Shown piece by piece: positions 52,087-62,866 of a DNA stretch of 64,000 bases. This stretch comes from DATJLY01 sp963729295 (GTDB lineage Bacteria; Pseudomonadota; Alphaproteobacteria; ATCC43930; CGMCC-115725): positions 1-64,000 of the forward strand of contig CAVSNJ010000020.1 of the NCBI GenBank assembly GCA_963729295.1, given 5' to 3'. Position 1 is the stretch's first letter; each line of letters opens with the position of its first letter. Both the position numbers and the translations under genes were made by a program. The notes beneath the pieces are model-generated. The model was not told the origin of the DNA. It ran no database searches and saw only the letters and a list, made by a program, of their open reading frames with translations.

Positions 52087-53061
52087 TCACGTCAAGAAAG
52101 CGGCGAGCGCCTGGGCCGCCGCGGCGGCGGGCGTGAGGCGGCCCGATGCCACCTCCGCCTCGAGCCCCTTCAGCATCGGCGCCACACTCGCATCGCCCCG
52201 GACCGCGTCCATCAGCCCCTCGCCGATCTCGCGCCACAAGGCCGCGGCCGCCTGGCGCGCGCGGCGCGCGGCAATCGCGCCCTCGCGGGCAAGTTTCTGG
52301 GCGCGGCGCTCGATATCGGCGGCGAGCGTGTCCATGCCGCACCCGATGAGGGCCGAGACGGCGACCACGCTGGTATCGGCCGCGCCGCGCAGGAGATGGA
52401 GGGCGTGCGCGTAATCGGATGCGGCGCGGCGCGCGGCCGGCTCGAGATCGCCGTCGCACTTCGTCACCACGACGAAATCCGCGAGCTCGAGGTTGCCGCG
52501 CTTCATGCCTTGCAGCTCGTCGCCGCCGCCCGGCGCCACCAGCACCAGGAAGAGATCGACCATGTCGGCAACATCGCTTTCCGACTGGCCGACGCCCACC
52601 GTTTCGACGATGACGCGATCGAAGCAAGCGGCCTCGGCGAGCAGGATCGCCTCGCGCGTGCGCCGCGCCACGCCGCCGAGGCTCCGGCCCGCGGGCGACG
52701 GGCGGATGAAGGCGCGCTTGTCCTGCGCGAGTGCCGGCATGCGCGTCTTGTCGCCGAGCAGCGCGCCGCCGCCGCGCTTGGAGCTCGGATCGATGGCGAG
52801 CACGGCGACGCGATGGCCGGCCGCCAAAAGTGCTTGGCCATAGGCGTCGATGAAGGTCGATTTGCCGGCGCCCGGCGCGCCCGACACGCCGAGGCGGAGA
52901 GCGCTGCCGGCCTCGGGCAGGAGACCCGCCAGCACCGCCTCGGCTGCGGCGCGATCCTCCGGATGCGTCGATTCGGCGAGCGTGATCGCCCGCGCCAGCG
53001 CGCGCCGGTCGGCGCGCCGCACCGCGGCGGCGAGAGCGTTCGTGTCCAGGGCGGTGCTCAA
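52087..53061 (-). CDS. meaB: MeaB/ArgK-type GTPase, methylmalonyl-CoA mutase chaperone
   Basis: The 324-residue G3E GTPase guards and reloads the B12 cofactor of methylmalonyl-CoA mutase. Walker A GAPGAGKST, the metal motif VLAIDPSSKRGGGALLGDK and TKCD (base recognition) are present. The start is TTG 53061, overlapping the ABC transporter stop as TTGA; no ATG occurs near the conserved start. The mutase it should serve is encoded at 57066-59216, separated by the ABC, MFS and hicAB genes. Confidence 0.92.
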   Translation of the reverse strand: MSTALDTNALAAAVRRADRRALARAITLAESTHPEDRAAAEAVLAGLLPEAGSALRLGVSGAPGAGKSTFIDAYGQALLAAGHRVAVLAIDPSSKRGGGALLGDKTRMPALAQDKRAFIRPSPAGRSLGGVARRTREAILLAEAACFDRVIVETVGVGQSESDVADMVDLFLVLVAPGGGDELQGMKRGNLELADFVVVTKCDGDLEPAARRAASDYAHALHLLRGAADTSVVAVSALIGCGMDTLAADIERRAQKLAREGAIAARRARQAAAALWREIGEGLMDAVRGDASVAPMLKGLEAEVASGRLTPAAAAAQALAAFLT

Positions 53062-54908
53062 TCCGCCGCGGCCGAAGCGGCCAGCGCAGCCGCTTCTTCG
53101 TCGGCCTCCTGCTGGCGCTGCCACATGGCGGCATAGACGCCACCCTGCGCGAGGAGCCCTCCGTGGTCGCCGCGCTCGACGACGCGGCCGCCTTCGAGCA
53201 CCAGGATCTCGTCGGCCGCGACGACGGTCGAAAGACGGTGCGCGATCATCAGCGTGGTGCGCGCCTCGCGCACTTCCTCGAGGCTCGTCTGGATCTCGCG
53301 CTCGGTCTTGGTGTCGAGCGCCGAGGTCGCCTCGTCGAACACCAGGATGCGCGGGGCTTTCAGGATCACGCGCGCGATCGCGACGCGCTGCTTCTCGCCG
53401 CCCGAAAGTTTGAGGCCGCGCTCGCCGACCGGGCTGCGATAGCCGTCGGGCAGCGAGGCGACGAAATCGTGGATGCGCGCGCGCCGCGCCGCCTCGACGA
53501 TTTCCTCCTCCGCGGCGCCGGGACGGCCATAGCCGATGTTGTAGCGGACGCTGTCGTTGAACAGCACCGTGTCCTGCGGCACGACGCCGATGGCGCGGCG
53601 CAGGCTGTCCTGGCTCACGTCGCGCAGATCCTGGCCGTCGATGCGGATGGCGCCGCCATCGACGTCGTAGAAGCGGAAGAGGAGGCGCGCGATCGTCGAT
53701 TTACCGGCGCCGCTCGGCCCCACGATCGCGATCGTGTGACCCGGCGCCACGCGGAAGCTCAGATCGAAGAGGATGGTGCGGCGGCGGTCGTAGGCGAAGC
53801 TGACATGGTCGAACACGATCTCGCCGCGCGTCACGACAAGGGGCGGTGCGTCGGGCTTGTCGGCGATCTCCGCCTCGACGTTGAGGAGCCGGAACATCGT
53901 CTCGAGATCGGTCAGCGATTGCTTGATGTTGCGATAGACCATGCCGAGCACGTTCAACGGCTGGTAAAGCTGCACGAGATAGGAATTGACCATGACGAAG
54001 TCGCCGACCGTCATGGTGCGCGCCGTCACGCCCTTGGCCGCCAGCAGCATCACGGCGACGAGGCCGGTCGCCATGATGACGCCCTGCCCGACGTTGAGCG
54101 CCGTCAACGTCGTCTGCGCCTTGACAGCGGCGCGCTCATAGGCCTGGAGCGCCACATCGAAGCGGCGCGCCTCGTGCTCCTCGTTGGCGAAGTATTTTAC
54201 CGTCTCGTAGTTCAGAAGGCTGTCGATCGCCTTGGTGTTGGCCTCGCTGTCGCGCTCGTTCATCTCGCGCCGGTATTTGACGCGCCAATCGGTGACGGTG
54301 AAGGTGAAGACGACGTAGAGCACGACGGTGACGATCATCATCAGCGCGAAGCTGCCGGAATAGAAGTGCCACAGGATCCCGCACACGAGCAGGATCTCGA
54401 ACATGGTCGGCACGAAATTGAAGAGAAGATAAGAGAGCAGGAACTCGGTGCCGCGGATGCCGCGCTCGATCGCGCGCGAGAGCCCGCCCGTCTGCCGGTC
54501 GAGATGGAAGCGCAGCGACAGCGCATGGAGATGGCGGAAGGTCGCGAGCGCCACGCGCCGCACCGCGTTCTGCTCGACCTTGGCGAAGACGATGTCGCGC
54601 AGCTCGCCCGAAACCTGCGCCAAGACGCGCGCCACGCCATAGGAGACGACCAGCATCACCGGCACGGCGACGAGCGCCACGTGGCCCGGGGTCAGCGCAT
54701 CGACCGCGCGCTTGTAAAGCATCGGCACGATGACGTTGACGCCTTTGGCGACGACGAGAAGCGCCACCGCGATCACCACGCGCACGCGCAGCTCGAGCGA
54801 ATGGCGCGGCCAGAGATAGGGGAACAGCCCGCTGAGGGCCTTCAGCTCCTGCCAGAACCCGACCTCGGATTTCTGGTTCGAGAGGCTGCCCGGCCGCCGT
54901 CCCCTCAT
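53058..54908 (-). CDS. Atm1-like ABC exporter (half transporter)
   Basis: The 616-residue protein fuses six membrane helices (about 35-320) to an ATPase domain (about 360-590). Motifs are Walker A GPSGAGKST, signature LSGGEKQRVAIAR and Walker B ILVFDEATSALD. The membrane part (NYETVKYFANEEHEARRFD and NVGQGVIMATGL) is diagnostic of the Atm1/ABCB7/HMT1 group, which exports glutathione conjugates, polysulfides or heavy-metal complexes. It is coupled to the MFS gene before it (ATGA) and to meaB after it (TTGA). Confidence 0.92.
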   Translation of the reverse strand: MRGRRPGSLSNQKSEVGFWQELKALSGLFPYLWPRHSLELRVRVVIAVALLVVAKGVNVIVPMLYKRAVDALTPGHVALVAVPVMLVVSYGVARVLAQVSGELRDIVFAKVEQNAVRRVALATFRHLHALSLRFHLDRQTGGLSRAIERGIRGTEFLLSYLLFNFVPTMFEILLVCGILWHFYSGSFALMMIVTVVLYVVFTFTVTDWRVKYRREMNERDSEANTKAIDSLLNYETVKYFANEEHEARRFDVALQAYERAAVKAQTTLTALNVGQGVIMATGLVAVMLLAAKGVTARTMTVGDFVMVNSYLVQLYQPLNVLGMVYRNIKQSLTDLETMFRLLNVEAEIADKPDAPPLVVTRGEIVFDHVSFAYDRRRTILFDLSFRVAPGHTIAIVGPSGAGKSTIARLLFRFYDVDGGAIRIDGQDLRDVSQDSLRRAIGVVPQDTVLFNDSVRYNIGYGRPGAAEEEIVEAARRARIHDFVASLPDGYRSPVGERGLKLSGGEKQRVAIARVILKAPRILVFDEATSALDTKTEREIQTSLEEVREARTTLMIAHRLSTVVAADEILVLEGGRVVERGDHGGLLAQGGVYAAMWQRQQEADEEAAALAASAAAD

Positions 54909-56077
54909 GACGCGAGCGCTCCTTGCCGCCGCGGCAGTCCCAGCGCCATCGCCACCACCAGCACCATGAGCGCGGCGCCGAGATAGAAGGGCGCGTTGCG
55001 GCCCCACAGCGTGAACACCACGCCGGCGACGGCGGGGCCGAGGATCCGCGCGAGCGAGGAGGCCGATTGCGACACGCCCAGGATGCCGCCGCGCTCGTCG
55101 CTTCCGGCAAGGCGCGAGATGAGGCTCGACACGGATGGGTTGAGGAGTCCCATGCCGATCGACAAGAGGCCGGTCACGACCAGCACCGCCCAGAGCGAGC
55201 CCGCGAGCGCCAGGCCCAGGAGGCCGACGCCGATCACCGCCGCGCCCCAGGTGACGAGCCGCGCTTCGCCGAAGCGGTGCGACAGCTTGCCGATGGCACC
55301 GCCCTGCAAGGCCGCGAGCAGGATGCCGATGTAGAAGAAGATCCAGCCGATCTGCTCGGGCCCCCAGCCGAAGCTGCTGTTGGCCCAGAGCGCGAAGGTG
55401 GTCTCCATGCCGGCAAAGGCGCAGATCGTGACGAAGAAGAGCACGATGAGGCGGCCCAACATCGGCCGCTCGAGCGCGCTCATGGCGAGCGTGAGGCGGC
55501 CCGGGCGTTCTTCGATCGTGCATTTGCTCGGCGGGCGGCTTTCGACGAGTCGCGATGCCGTGAGGCCGAGGGCGATTGCGGACAAGAGCGCGGCGAGGAG
55601 CGCGGGGCGCGCGAGATGCGCATCTGCCGGATTCGATCCTGCCAACAACCCGCCGATCGCGGGGCCGACGGTAAATCCCAAGCCGAACGCCGCGCCGATC
55701 ATGCCCATGCCCTTGGCGCGTTTCTCGGGCGTCGTCACGTCGGCGATATAGGCCTGCGCCGTGGCGATGTTGCCGGCGCCCGCGCCGGCGAGGAGCCGCG
55801 CCGCGAACAGCATCCAGAACATCGGCGCCGCGGCGAGCCAGAGATACGAGACGACCGAGCAGGCGAGGCTCAAGAGCAGCACCGGTCGGCGCCCCATGCG
55901 GTCGCTGAGGCGTCCCAGAATCGGCGCCGAGATGAATTGCGCGAAGGAATAGCACGCCATCAAGAGCGTCACCTCCCACGGCGCAGCGCCGAATCGCAGC
56001 GCGTAGTAGGGGAGGAGCGGAATGACCACGCCAAAGCCGACGAGGTCGATGAACACGATGAGAAAGAGAACCTGCAT
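54905..56077 (-). CDS. MFS multidrug/tetracycline-type efflux protein
   Basis: The 390-residue protein has twelve membrane segments and the TetA/MdtG-type motifs: DLVGFGVVIPLLPYYALRFG at helix 1, motif A LGRLSDRMGRRPVLL and the second half repeat IGKLSHRFGEARLV. It should expel a drug-like compound with proton antiport. The start at 56077 matches the usual N terminus (MQVLFLIVFIDLVG); an upstream start at 56131 adds an Arg-rich leader. It is the first gene of an operon with the Atm1-like exporter and meaB. Confidence 0.88.
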   Translation of the reverse strand: MQVLFLIVFIDLVGFGVVIPLLPYYALRFGAAPWEVTLLMACYSFAQFISAPILGRLSDRMGRRPVLLLSLACSVVSYLWLAAAPMFWMLFAARLLAGAGAGNIATAQAYIADVTTPEKRAKGMGMIGAAFGLGFTVGPAIGGLLAGSNPADAHLARPALLAALLSAIALGLTASRLVESRPPSKCTIEERPGRLTLAMSALERPMLGRLIVLFFVTICAFAGMETTFALWANSSFGWGPEQIGWIFFYIGILLAALQGGAIGKLSHRFGEARLVTWGAAVIGVGLLGLALAGSLWAVLVVTGLLSIGMGLLNPSVSSLISRLAGSDERGGILGVSQSASSLARILGPAVAGVVFTLWGRNAPFYLGAALMVLVVAMALGLPRRQGALAS

Positions 56078-56181
56078 TTCCCGGCGGATAGATAGACCCT
56101 CGCGCGCCCTTAGGCCAGAGCGCAGAGGCAATCGTCTCTGATCTGTGCGATACTGCGCGATTACTGGCGGGCGAAAATCTC

Positions 56182-56376
56182 GTGAAGGTCAGGGATGTGC
56201 TTCACCTTCTTGAGCGCGATGGATGGGCGTTGATCGACACTCGCGGCAGCCACCGGCAATATAAACATCCGGCAAAGCTCGGCCGCGTCACGGTCGCCGG
56301 AAAGCCGTCGGACGACTTGGCGCCAGGGACTTTGAACAGCATATTGAAGCAGGCCGGCCTCAAGGAGACCCGCTAA
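56182..56376 (+). CDS. hicA: HicA-family mRNA interferase toxin
   Basis: The 64-residue protein matches HicA: KVRDVLHLLERDGWALI, then GSHRQYKHP with the catalytic His, and GTLNSILKQAGL. The start is GTG 56182. HicA cuts mRNA independently of the ribosome. It overlaps the hicB start by one base (TAATG). Confidence 0.92.
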   Translation: MKVRDVLHLLERDGWALIDTRGSHRQYKHPAKLGRVTVAGKPSDDLAPGTLNSILKQAGLKETR

Positions 56377-56582
56377 TGCGATACGCCGTCGTGATCGAGA
56401 AAGCCGAGAACAATTATTCCGCCTACGTTCCCGACCTGCCCGGCTGCGTCGCGACGGGCGCTACCGTGGAAGGCGTGGAACACGAAATCCGCGAAGCCAT
56501 CCGCTTTCATATCGACGGACTCAAGGCCGATGGCTTACCCGTCCCAGCGCCAAGCAGCATCGCTGAATACGTCGAGGCATAG
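56376..56582 (+). CDS. hicB: HicB-family antitoxin (short form)
   Basis: The 68-residue protein has the HicB partial RNase H fold: NNYSAYVPDLPGCVATGAT followed by the amphipathic helix VEHEIREAIRFHIDGLKADG. It lacks a C-terminal DNA-binding domain and is shorter than many HicB proteins, so it may neutralise HicA without strong repression. AAGGAGA lies about 8 nt before its start, inside hicA. Confidence 0.92.
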   Translation: MRYAVVIEKAENNYSAYVPDLPGCVATGATVEGVEHEIREAIRFHIDGLKADGLPVPAPSSIAEYVEA

Positions 56583-56647
56583 GGTCAGAACGCGTCCCAC
56601 CCTTCCCTTCCCGCTCAATTGGACGAGAGCTCGAATGGTGAGTTAGG

Positions 56648-57052
56648 CTACTTCGCCGGAACGGAGAGCGCCATCTCGATCCGGTTGTTGTCGGGATCGT
56701 AGTAATCGACGCGCCACGAGCCGCCCTGGATTTCCGGCCCGAACGTCGGCTGGATGCCGCGCTTGGCGTTTTCGCGGATCACGATCTCGATGTCCTCGAT
56801 CCCGTCGATCGTGACGTTGATGTGCTGCATGTTGCCCTTCTCGCGCTCGACCGGGCGCCAGTTGGGATTGGGCCGCAGGTCGATCTTCGAGACCGGTCCC
56901 GCCTTGCAGGCGACGAACGGGATCTTGCCCGCTTTGTGCTCCTTGTAAGTCTCCCAGTCGATCTCGAAGCCGAGCGCCTCGTAGAACTTGATCGATGTCT
57001 CGAGGTCGCGCACCCACAGCACGACGTGGTCGATGCGCCCGATCTTCCACAT
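56648..57052 (-). CDS. VOC-family (glyoxalase-fold) protein
   Basis: The 134-residue protein has two beta-alpha-beta3 units of the vicinal oxygen chelate fold: IDHVVLWVRDLETSIKFYEA and MQHINVTIDGIEDIEIVI, ending with DYYDPDNNRIEMAL; His and Glu in these strands would bind a metal. It starts 13 nt after the methylmalonyl-CoA mutase gene, and methylmalonyl-CoA epimerase has the same fold and size. However, the ending is that of general VOC proteins rather than epimerases, so the assignment stays open between epimerase and a lyase/dioxygenase. Confidence 0.82.
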   Translation of the reverse strand: MWKIGRIDHVVLWVRDLETSIKFYEALGFEIDWETYKEHKAGKIPFVACKAGPVSKIDLRPNPNWRPVEREKGNMQHINVTIDGIEDIEIVIRENAKRGIQPTFGPEIQGGSWRVDYYDPDNNRIEMALSVPAK

Positions 57053-57065
57053 GAAGAGCTCTCCT

Positions 57066-59216
57066 CTAGGCCGCCATGCGTTTCGTCTTGATGAGCTTCA
57101 GGATCTCGCCGGCGGCCACTGGGATGTTGGTGCCGGGGCCGAAGATCGCGGCGACGCCGGCCGCGCGCAGAAACTCGTAGTCCTGCGGCGGGATGACGCC
57201 GCCAACGACGACGATGACGTCCTCAGCGCCTTGCTCGCCGAGCGATTTCACGAGCGCCGGCACGAGCGTCTTGTGCGCCGCCGCCTGGCTCGAGACGCCG
57301 ATCACGTGCACGTCGTTCTCGATCGCCGCGCGCGCCGCCTCCTCGGGCGTCTGGAAGAGCGGCCCGATATCGACGTCGAATCCCAGATCGGCGAACGCCG
57401 TCGCTATCACCTTGGCGCCGCGGTCGTGCCCGTCCTGGCCAAGCTTCGCGACCAGCATGCGCGGGCGCCGGCCTTCGGCGCGCGCAAAGGCTTCGACCTC
57501 GCGCTCGACGCGGCGGAAGCCGTCGTCATCCTCGTAGAGCGCGCCATAAACGCCGGAGACGGAGCGGATCGTGGCGCGGTGGCGGGTGAAGACCTGCTCG
57601 AGCGCGTCCGAGACCTCGCCGACCGTGGCGCGCACGCGCATCGCCTCGATCGCGCGTTCGAGAAGATTGCCCGCGCCGCTCTTCGCCGCCGCCACGAGCG
57701 CATCGAGCGCCGCCGTGACGCGCGCGGCATCGCGCGATGCGCGCACCGCCGCGAGCCGCGCGATCTGCTGCTCCCGCACCTTGTCGTTGTCGATCGCCAG
57801 GAGCTCGACCGGCTCGGCCTCGTCGAGCTTGTAGCGGTTGACGCCGACGATCACGTCCTCGCCGCGATCGGCCCGCGCCTGGCGCCGCGCCGCGACCTCC
57901 TCGATGCGGAGTTTCGGCATGCCCTGCTCGACCGCCTTGGTCATGCCGCCCAAGGCCTCGACCTCGGTGACGAGCGCTTCCGCCGCGGCCGCGACCGAAT
58001 GCGTCAGGCTCTCGACGTAATAGCTGCCGCCGAGGGGATCGACGACATGCGCGATCCCGCTTTCCTCGGCGAGGATGAGCTGCGTGTTGCGCGCGATCCG
58101 CGCCGAGGCGGGCGTCGGCAATGCGAGCGCCTCGTCGAACGAATTGGTGTGGAGCGATTGCGTCCCGCCCAGGACCGCGGCCATCGCCTCGATCGCCGTG
58201 CGCACGATGTTGTTGTGCGGGTCCTGCTCGGTGAGGCTTACGCCCGAGGTCTGGCAATGCATGCGGAGCGCGAGGCTCAGCGGATTCTTGGGCGCGAACT
58301 GGCGCATGAGCTTCGCCCACAGGATGCGCGCGGCCCTCAGCTTCGCCACCTCCATGAAGAAATTCATGCCGATGCAGAAGAAGAACGAAAGCCGCGGCGC
58401 GAACTCGTCGATCGAAAGCCCCTTCGACAGGGCCGCGCGCACATATTCGAGCCCGTCGGCGAGCGTAAAGGCCAATTCCTGCACGCAGGACGCCCCCGCC
58501 TCCTGCATGTGGTAGCCCGAGATCGAGATCGAATTGAAGCGCGGCATGTGGCGCGCCGTGTATTCGATGATGTCGGCGACGATCCGCATCGAGGGTCCGG
58601 GCGGATAGATGTAAGTGTTGCGGACCATGAACTCTTTCAGAATGTCGTTCTGGATCGTGCCGGAGAGTTTCTCGCGCGGCGCGCCCTGCTCCTCGCCGGC
58701 GACGATGAAGGCCGCCAGCACCGGCAGCACCGCGCCGTTCATGGTCATCGACACGCTGATCCGGTCCAAGGGGATGCCGGCGAACAGGATCTTCATGTCC
58801 TCGACCGAATCGATCGCGACGCCCGCCTTGCCGACATCGCCGACGACGCGCGGATGGTCGCTGTCGTAGCCACGATGGGTGGCGAGGTCGAACGCGACCG
58901 AGAGCCCGGTCTGGCCCGCCGCGAGATTGTCGCGGAAGAAGCGGTTCGAATCCTCGGCGGTCGAGAAGCCGGCATATTGGCGCAGCGTCCACGGCCGGTT
59001 CGCGTACATCGTCGCGCGCACGCCGCGCAGATAAGGCGGAAAGCCGGGCCACGAGGGCAGATGCTCGAGCGCCTCGAGATCGGACGCCGCATAGAGCGGC
59101 TTCACCGTGATGCCTTCGAGCGTCTCCCAGAGGAGACCGTCGACGCTCTTGCCGCCCAGTTCCTTCGCGGCGAGCACCTGCCAGTCGGCAAGCGTTCTTT
59201 CCGGGAAATCGGCCAT
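57066..59216 (-). CDS. mcmA: Methylmalonyl-CoA mutase
   Basis: The 716-residue enzyme converts methylmalonyl-CoA and succinyl-CoA using adenosylcobalamin. The barrel (about 1-540) has TMYANRPWTLRQYAGFSTAE, AFDLATHRGYDSDH and QTSGVSLTEQDPHNN; the C-terminal B12 domain has the axial ligand His597 in GQDGHDRGAKVIA. Length is that of the single-chain form. It is encoded 7 nt after the heme A synthase stop (shifted frame) and before the VOC gene. Its chaperone MeaB is encoded 4 kb away. It serves propionyl-CoA use from odd-chain, branched-chain or sterol breakdown. Confidence 0.96.
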   Translation of the reverse strand: MADFPERTLADWQVLAAKELGGKSVDGLLWETLEGITVKPLYAASDLEALEHLPSWPGFPPYLRGVRATMYANRPWTLRQYAGFSTAEDSNRFFRDNLAAGQTGLSVAFDLATHRGYDSDHPRVVGDVGKAGVAIDSVEDMKILFAGIPLDRISVSMTMNGAVLPVLAAFIVAGEEQGAPREKLSGTIQNDILKEFMVRNTYIYPPGPSMRIVADIIEYTARHMPRFNSISISGYHMQEAGASCVQELAFTLADGLEYVRAALSKGLSIDEFAPRLSFFFCIGMNFFMEVAKLRAARILWAKLMRQFAPKNPLSLALRMHCQTSGVSLTEQDPHNNIVRTAIEAMAAVLGGTQSLHTNSFDEALALPTPASARIARNTQLILAEESGIAHVVDPLGGSYYVESLTHSVAAAAEALVTEVEALGGMTKAVEQGMPKLRIEEVAARRQARADRGEDVIVGVNRYKLDEAEPVELLAIDNDKVREQQIARLAAVRASRDAARVTAALDALVAAAKSGAGNLLERAIEAMRVRATVGEVSDALEQVFTRHRATIRSVSGVYGALYEDDDGFRRVEREVEAFARAEGRRPRMLVAKLGQDGHDRGAKVIATAFADLGFDVDIGPLFQTPEEAARAAIENDVHVIGVSSQAAAHKTLVPALVKSLGEQGAEDVIVVVGGVIPPQDYEFLRAAGVAAIFGPGTNIPVAAGEILKLIKTKRMAA

Positions 59217-59223
59217 TGCTAGA

Positions 59224-60283
59224 TCATACCCGCGCCGCCGGCCGCAAGCCATGGCGCACGACGAGAGCCGCCGTGACGAGGCCCATCGCGCCGGCCTGAT
59301 GGATGACCGCCACGGGCAGCGGCACGACCAGGAGCAGCGTCGCGATGCCGAGCCCGACCTGCACGGCCGCCATCGCCGCGAGGAGAGTGCAGCGCCAGGC
59401 GCAGCGCGGGCGCGAGCGCGGCGCGCAACGACGCGAGCCACAGGATCAGGATCGCTGCCAACGTCGTCTCGGCGAGGATGCGGTGGTCGAACTGCACCGC
59501 GACCAAGTTCTCGAAGAAATTTCGCCACCACGGCGCCTCGTGCCAATAGCCGGGCGGGACGAAACGCCCTTCCATCAGCGGGAACGTGTTGTCGAGATAG
59601 CCCGCGCGCGTGCCGGCAACGAAGCTGCCCGCGACCATCGTGACGAAGGCGAGGACGAGGACGAACGTAGCGCCGGCGCTGAGCGCGCGCGGCGCACCGC
59701 CCCAGCGCGCGTCCAGCAGATCGAGCGCCACCCACAGCATCGCCGCATAAATCGCCACCGCCATCGCGAGGTGGAGCGCGAGGCGGTATTGGCTCACCTC
59801 GATGCGGTCCTCGAGCCCGCTCGCCACCATGTACCAGCCGACCACGCCTTGCAGCGCGCCGAGCGCGAAGATGCCGGCGAGCTTCGGCGCGACGCTCGCC
59901 GGGATGCGGCGGCGCGCGAGGAAATAGAGGAAGGGCACGGCGAACACGAATCCGATGAGCCGGCCCCAGAGACGGTGGAGATATTCCCAGAAGAAAATGC
60001 CCTTGAACTGCGCGAGCGTCATGCCTTCGTGGATCGCGCGGTATTGCGGGATCGCCTGGTAGCGCTGGAACTCGGCCTGCCATTCAGCATCGCTCAACGG
60101 CGGAACGACGCCCGTCACCGGCTGCCATTCGGTGATCGAGAGGCCCGATTCGGTGAGCCGCGTGACGCCGCCGATCAGCACCATGAGGAACACCAGGGCG
60201 CAGCACGCGAGGAGCCAGAGCGCGACCTGGCGTTCGGCGGACGGGGCATGCGCGGCGGCGCGCGGCAGGGCGAGAGCGGGCAC
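59224..60283 (-). CDS. ctaA: Heme A synthase with an apparent frameshift near its 3' end
   Basis: The protein is the type 2 (COX15) heme A synthase, which oxidises heme O for cytochrome oxidase. Residues 1 to about 295 are normal: ESGLSITEWQPVTG, YLHRLWGRLIGFVF, and His ligands in SQYRLALHLAMA and FDHRILAETTL. After RLALH (about 59395) the frame ends in Arg-rich nonsense stopping at 59219-59221. One base on, the next frame continues as a proper last helix pair, GLGIATLLLVVPLPVAVIHQ and beyond, with the fourth heme-ligand His, stopping at 59224-59226. Thus a one-base insertion (or two-base loss) disrupts an otherwise intact gene; sequence error or recent mutation are both possible. Confidence 0.85.
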
Positions 60284-60346
60284 GACGGGAACGTGCGGAC
60301 CCGCATCCCCTTTGGCAAGGGGCCGCGATGTCTCAGGCGCGACCCA

Positions 60347-60610
60347 TCAGTGGAGCGCGAAGCTCGCCCGCGCGTGCCCGAGTCGCCCCGGCGTCAGCAC
60401 GGGCGCATGCGCGACGCGCACCGAGTGAACCTTGCCGTCGAGATTGCCGGCCCAGAAATCGAGGAACCGGCGCAGCACCGGGAAGTGGGGCGCGAGATCG
60501 AGCTGCTGCCAGATGAAGCTTTGCAGGAGGTTCGGGTGGTCGGGCAGGTGGTAGAGGATTTCGGCCGTGGTGAGCCGGTATCCGCGAAGCTGGACGGCAA
60601 GGTTGCGCAT
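60347..60610 (-). CDS. usg: Usg-family protein
   Basis: The 87-residue protein matches the usg family of alphaproteobacteria, named from a gene near the Caulobacter trp operon: QLRGYRLTTAEILYHLPDHP, LLQSFIWQQLDLAPHFPVL and LDGKVHSVRVAHA. Its function is unknown. It is encoded upstream of the heme A synthase gene in the same direction (63-nt gap). Confidence 0.9.
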   Translation of the reverse strand: MRNLAVQLRGYRLTTAEILYHLPDHPNLLQSFIWQQLDLAPHFPVLRRFLDFWAGNLDGKVHSVRVAHAPVLTPGRLGHARASFALH

Positions 60611-60735
60611 CTAGATCTCTCGATCAGGGTCGTGCCTTCCCTCTACGAGTTTCCGGCGATTCTCGTCCTGCCGCAAGAAAAATAAATCCTATCAATGGTT
60701 TAGCAGCATAGGGACAAGATTGCTGCCGGGTCGGC

Positions 60736-60764
60736 TTGACAGTCACGCGGCGCCCTCCTAAGTC
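60736..60764 (+). promoter_or_regulatory. groESL promoter
   Basis: TTGACA (60736-60741) is followed after 17 bp by TAAGTC (60759-60764). The wider pattern CTTGAC...CCTAAGT also resembles alphaproteobacterial heat-shock sigma (RpoH) promoters, so both sigma factors might use it. Confidence 0.6.
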
Positions 60765-60765
60765 A

Positions 60766-60792
60766 TTGGCACTCGCCGGCCGAGAGTGCTGA
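60766..60792 (+). promoter_or_regulatory. CIRCE element (HrcA operator) of groESL
   Basis: TTGGCACTC, nine bases, GAGTGCTGA matches the CIRCE consensus TTAGCACTC-N9-GAGTGCTAA with two differences, one in each arm. It starts just after the -10 box and lies in the untranslated leader, the usual place for HrcA repression released by heat or misfolded protein. hrcA itself is not in the window. Confidence 0.93.
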
Positions 60793-60838
60793 CAGATGCG
60801 CTTTCGGCGGGCCCCCAAAATTCGAGGAGGTTGGCCAG

Positions 60839-61153
60839 ATGAAATTCAAGCCGTTGCAGGACCGTGTGGTGATCCGCCGGTTGGATCAGGAAGAGAAGAC
60901 GCACGGCGGCATCATCATTCCCGATACCGCCCAGGAAAAGCCGATGGAAGGCGAGGTGATCGCCGCCGGGCCCGGCGCCCGCGACGAGAAGGGCGAGCTC
61001 CATGCGCTCGACGTCAAGGTCGGCGACCGCGTGTTGTTCGGCAAATGGTCCGGCACCGAGGTCAAGATCGACGGCGAGGATCTCGTCATCATGAAGGAAA
61101 GCGACATTCTCGGCGTGATCGAGGGCGTCGCATCGAAGCGCAAGGCCGCTTGA
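60839..61153 (+). CDS. groS: Co-chaperonin GroES
   Basis: The 104-residue protein is GroES: FKPLQDRVVIRRLDQEEKTH, the mobile loop GGIIIPDTAQEKP, and VGDRVLFGKWSGTEVKIDGE. It forms the seven-membered lid on GroEL. GAGGAGG lies 8 nt upstream. groL follows after 14 nt, the usual groESL order, under the CIRCE promoter. Confidence 0.97.
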   Translation: MKFKPLQDRVVIRRLDQEEKTHGGIIIPDTAQEKPMEGEVIAAGPGARDEKGELHALDVKVGDRVLFGKWSGTEVKIDGEDLVIMKESDILGVIEGVASKRKAA

Positions 61154-61167
61154 GGAGGGACTGAAAC

Positions 61168-62808
<1,641 letters not shown>

Positions 62809-62833
62809 TCCGGCCGATAAGTCTTGTTGCCAA

Positions 62834-62866
62834 AGGGGCCGTGGCCAATCCGCGGCCCCTTTTTTA
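62834..62866 (+). terminator. Intrinsic terminator of groESL
   Basis: AGGGGCCGTGG pairs with CCGCGGCCCCT (11 bp with one GU) around a CCAAT loop and is followed by six T. The T-run runs into the stop codon of the convergent CsbD-like gene, so the hairpin may serve both. Confidence 0.93.

Noticed and set aside
56648..57052. Firm assignment of the VOC protein as methylmalonyl-CoA epimerase
   Set aside because: Operon position is suggestive, but the C-terminal motif is that of general VOC proteins, so only the fold is called.
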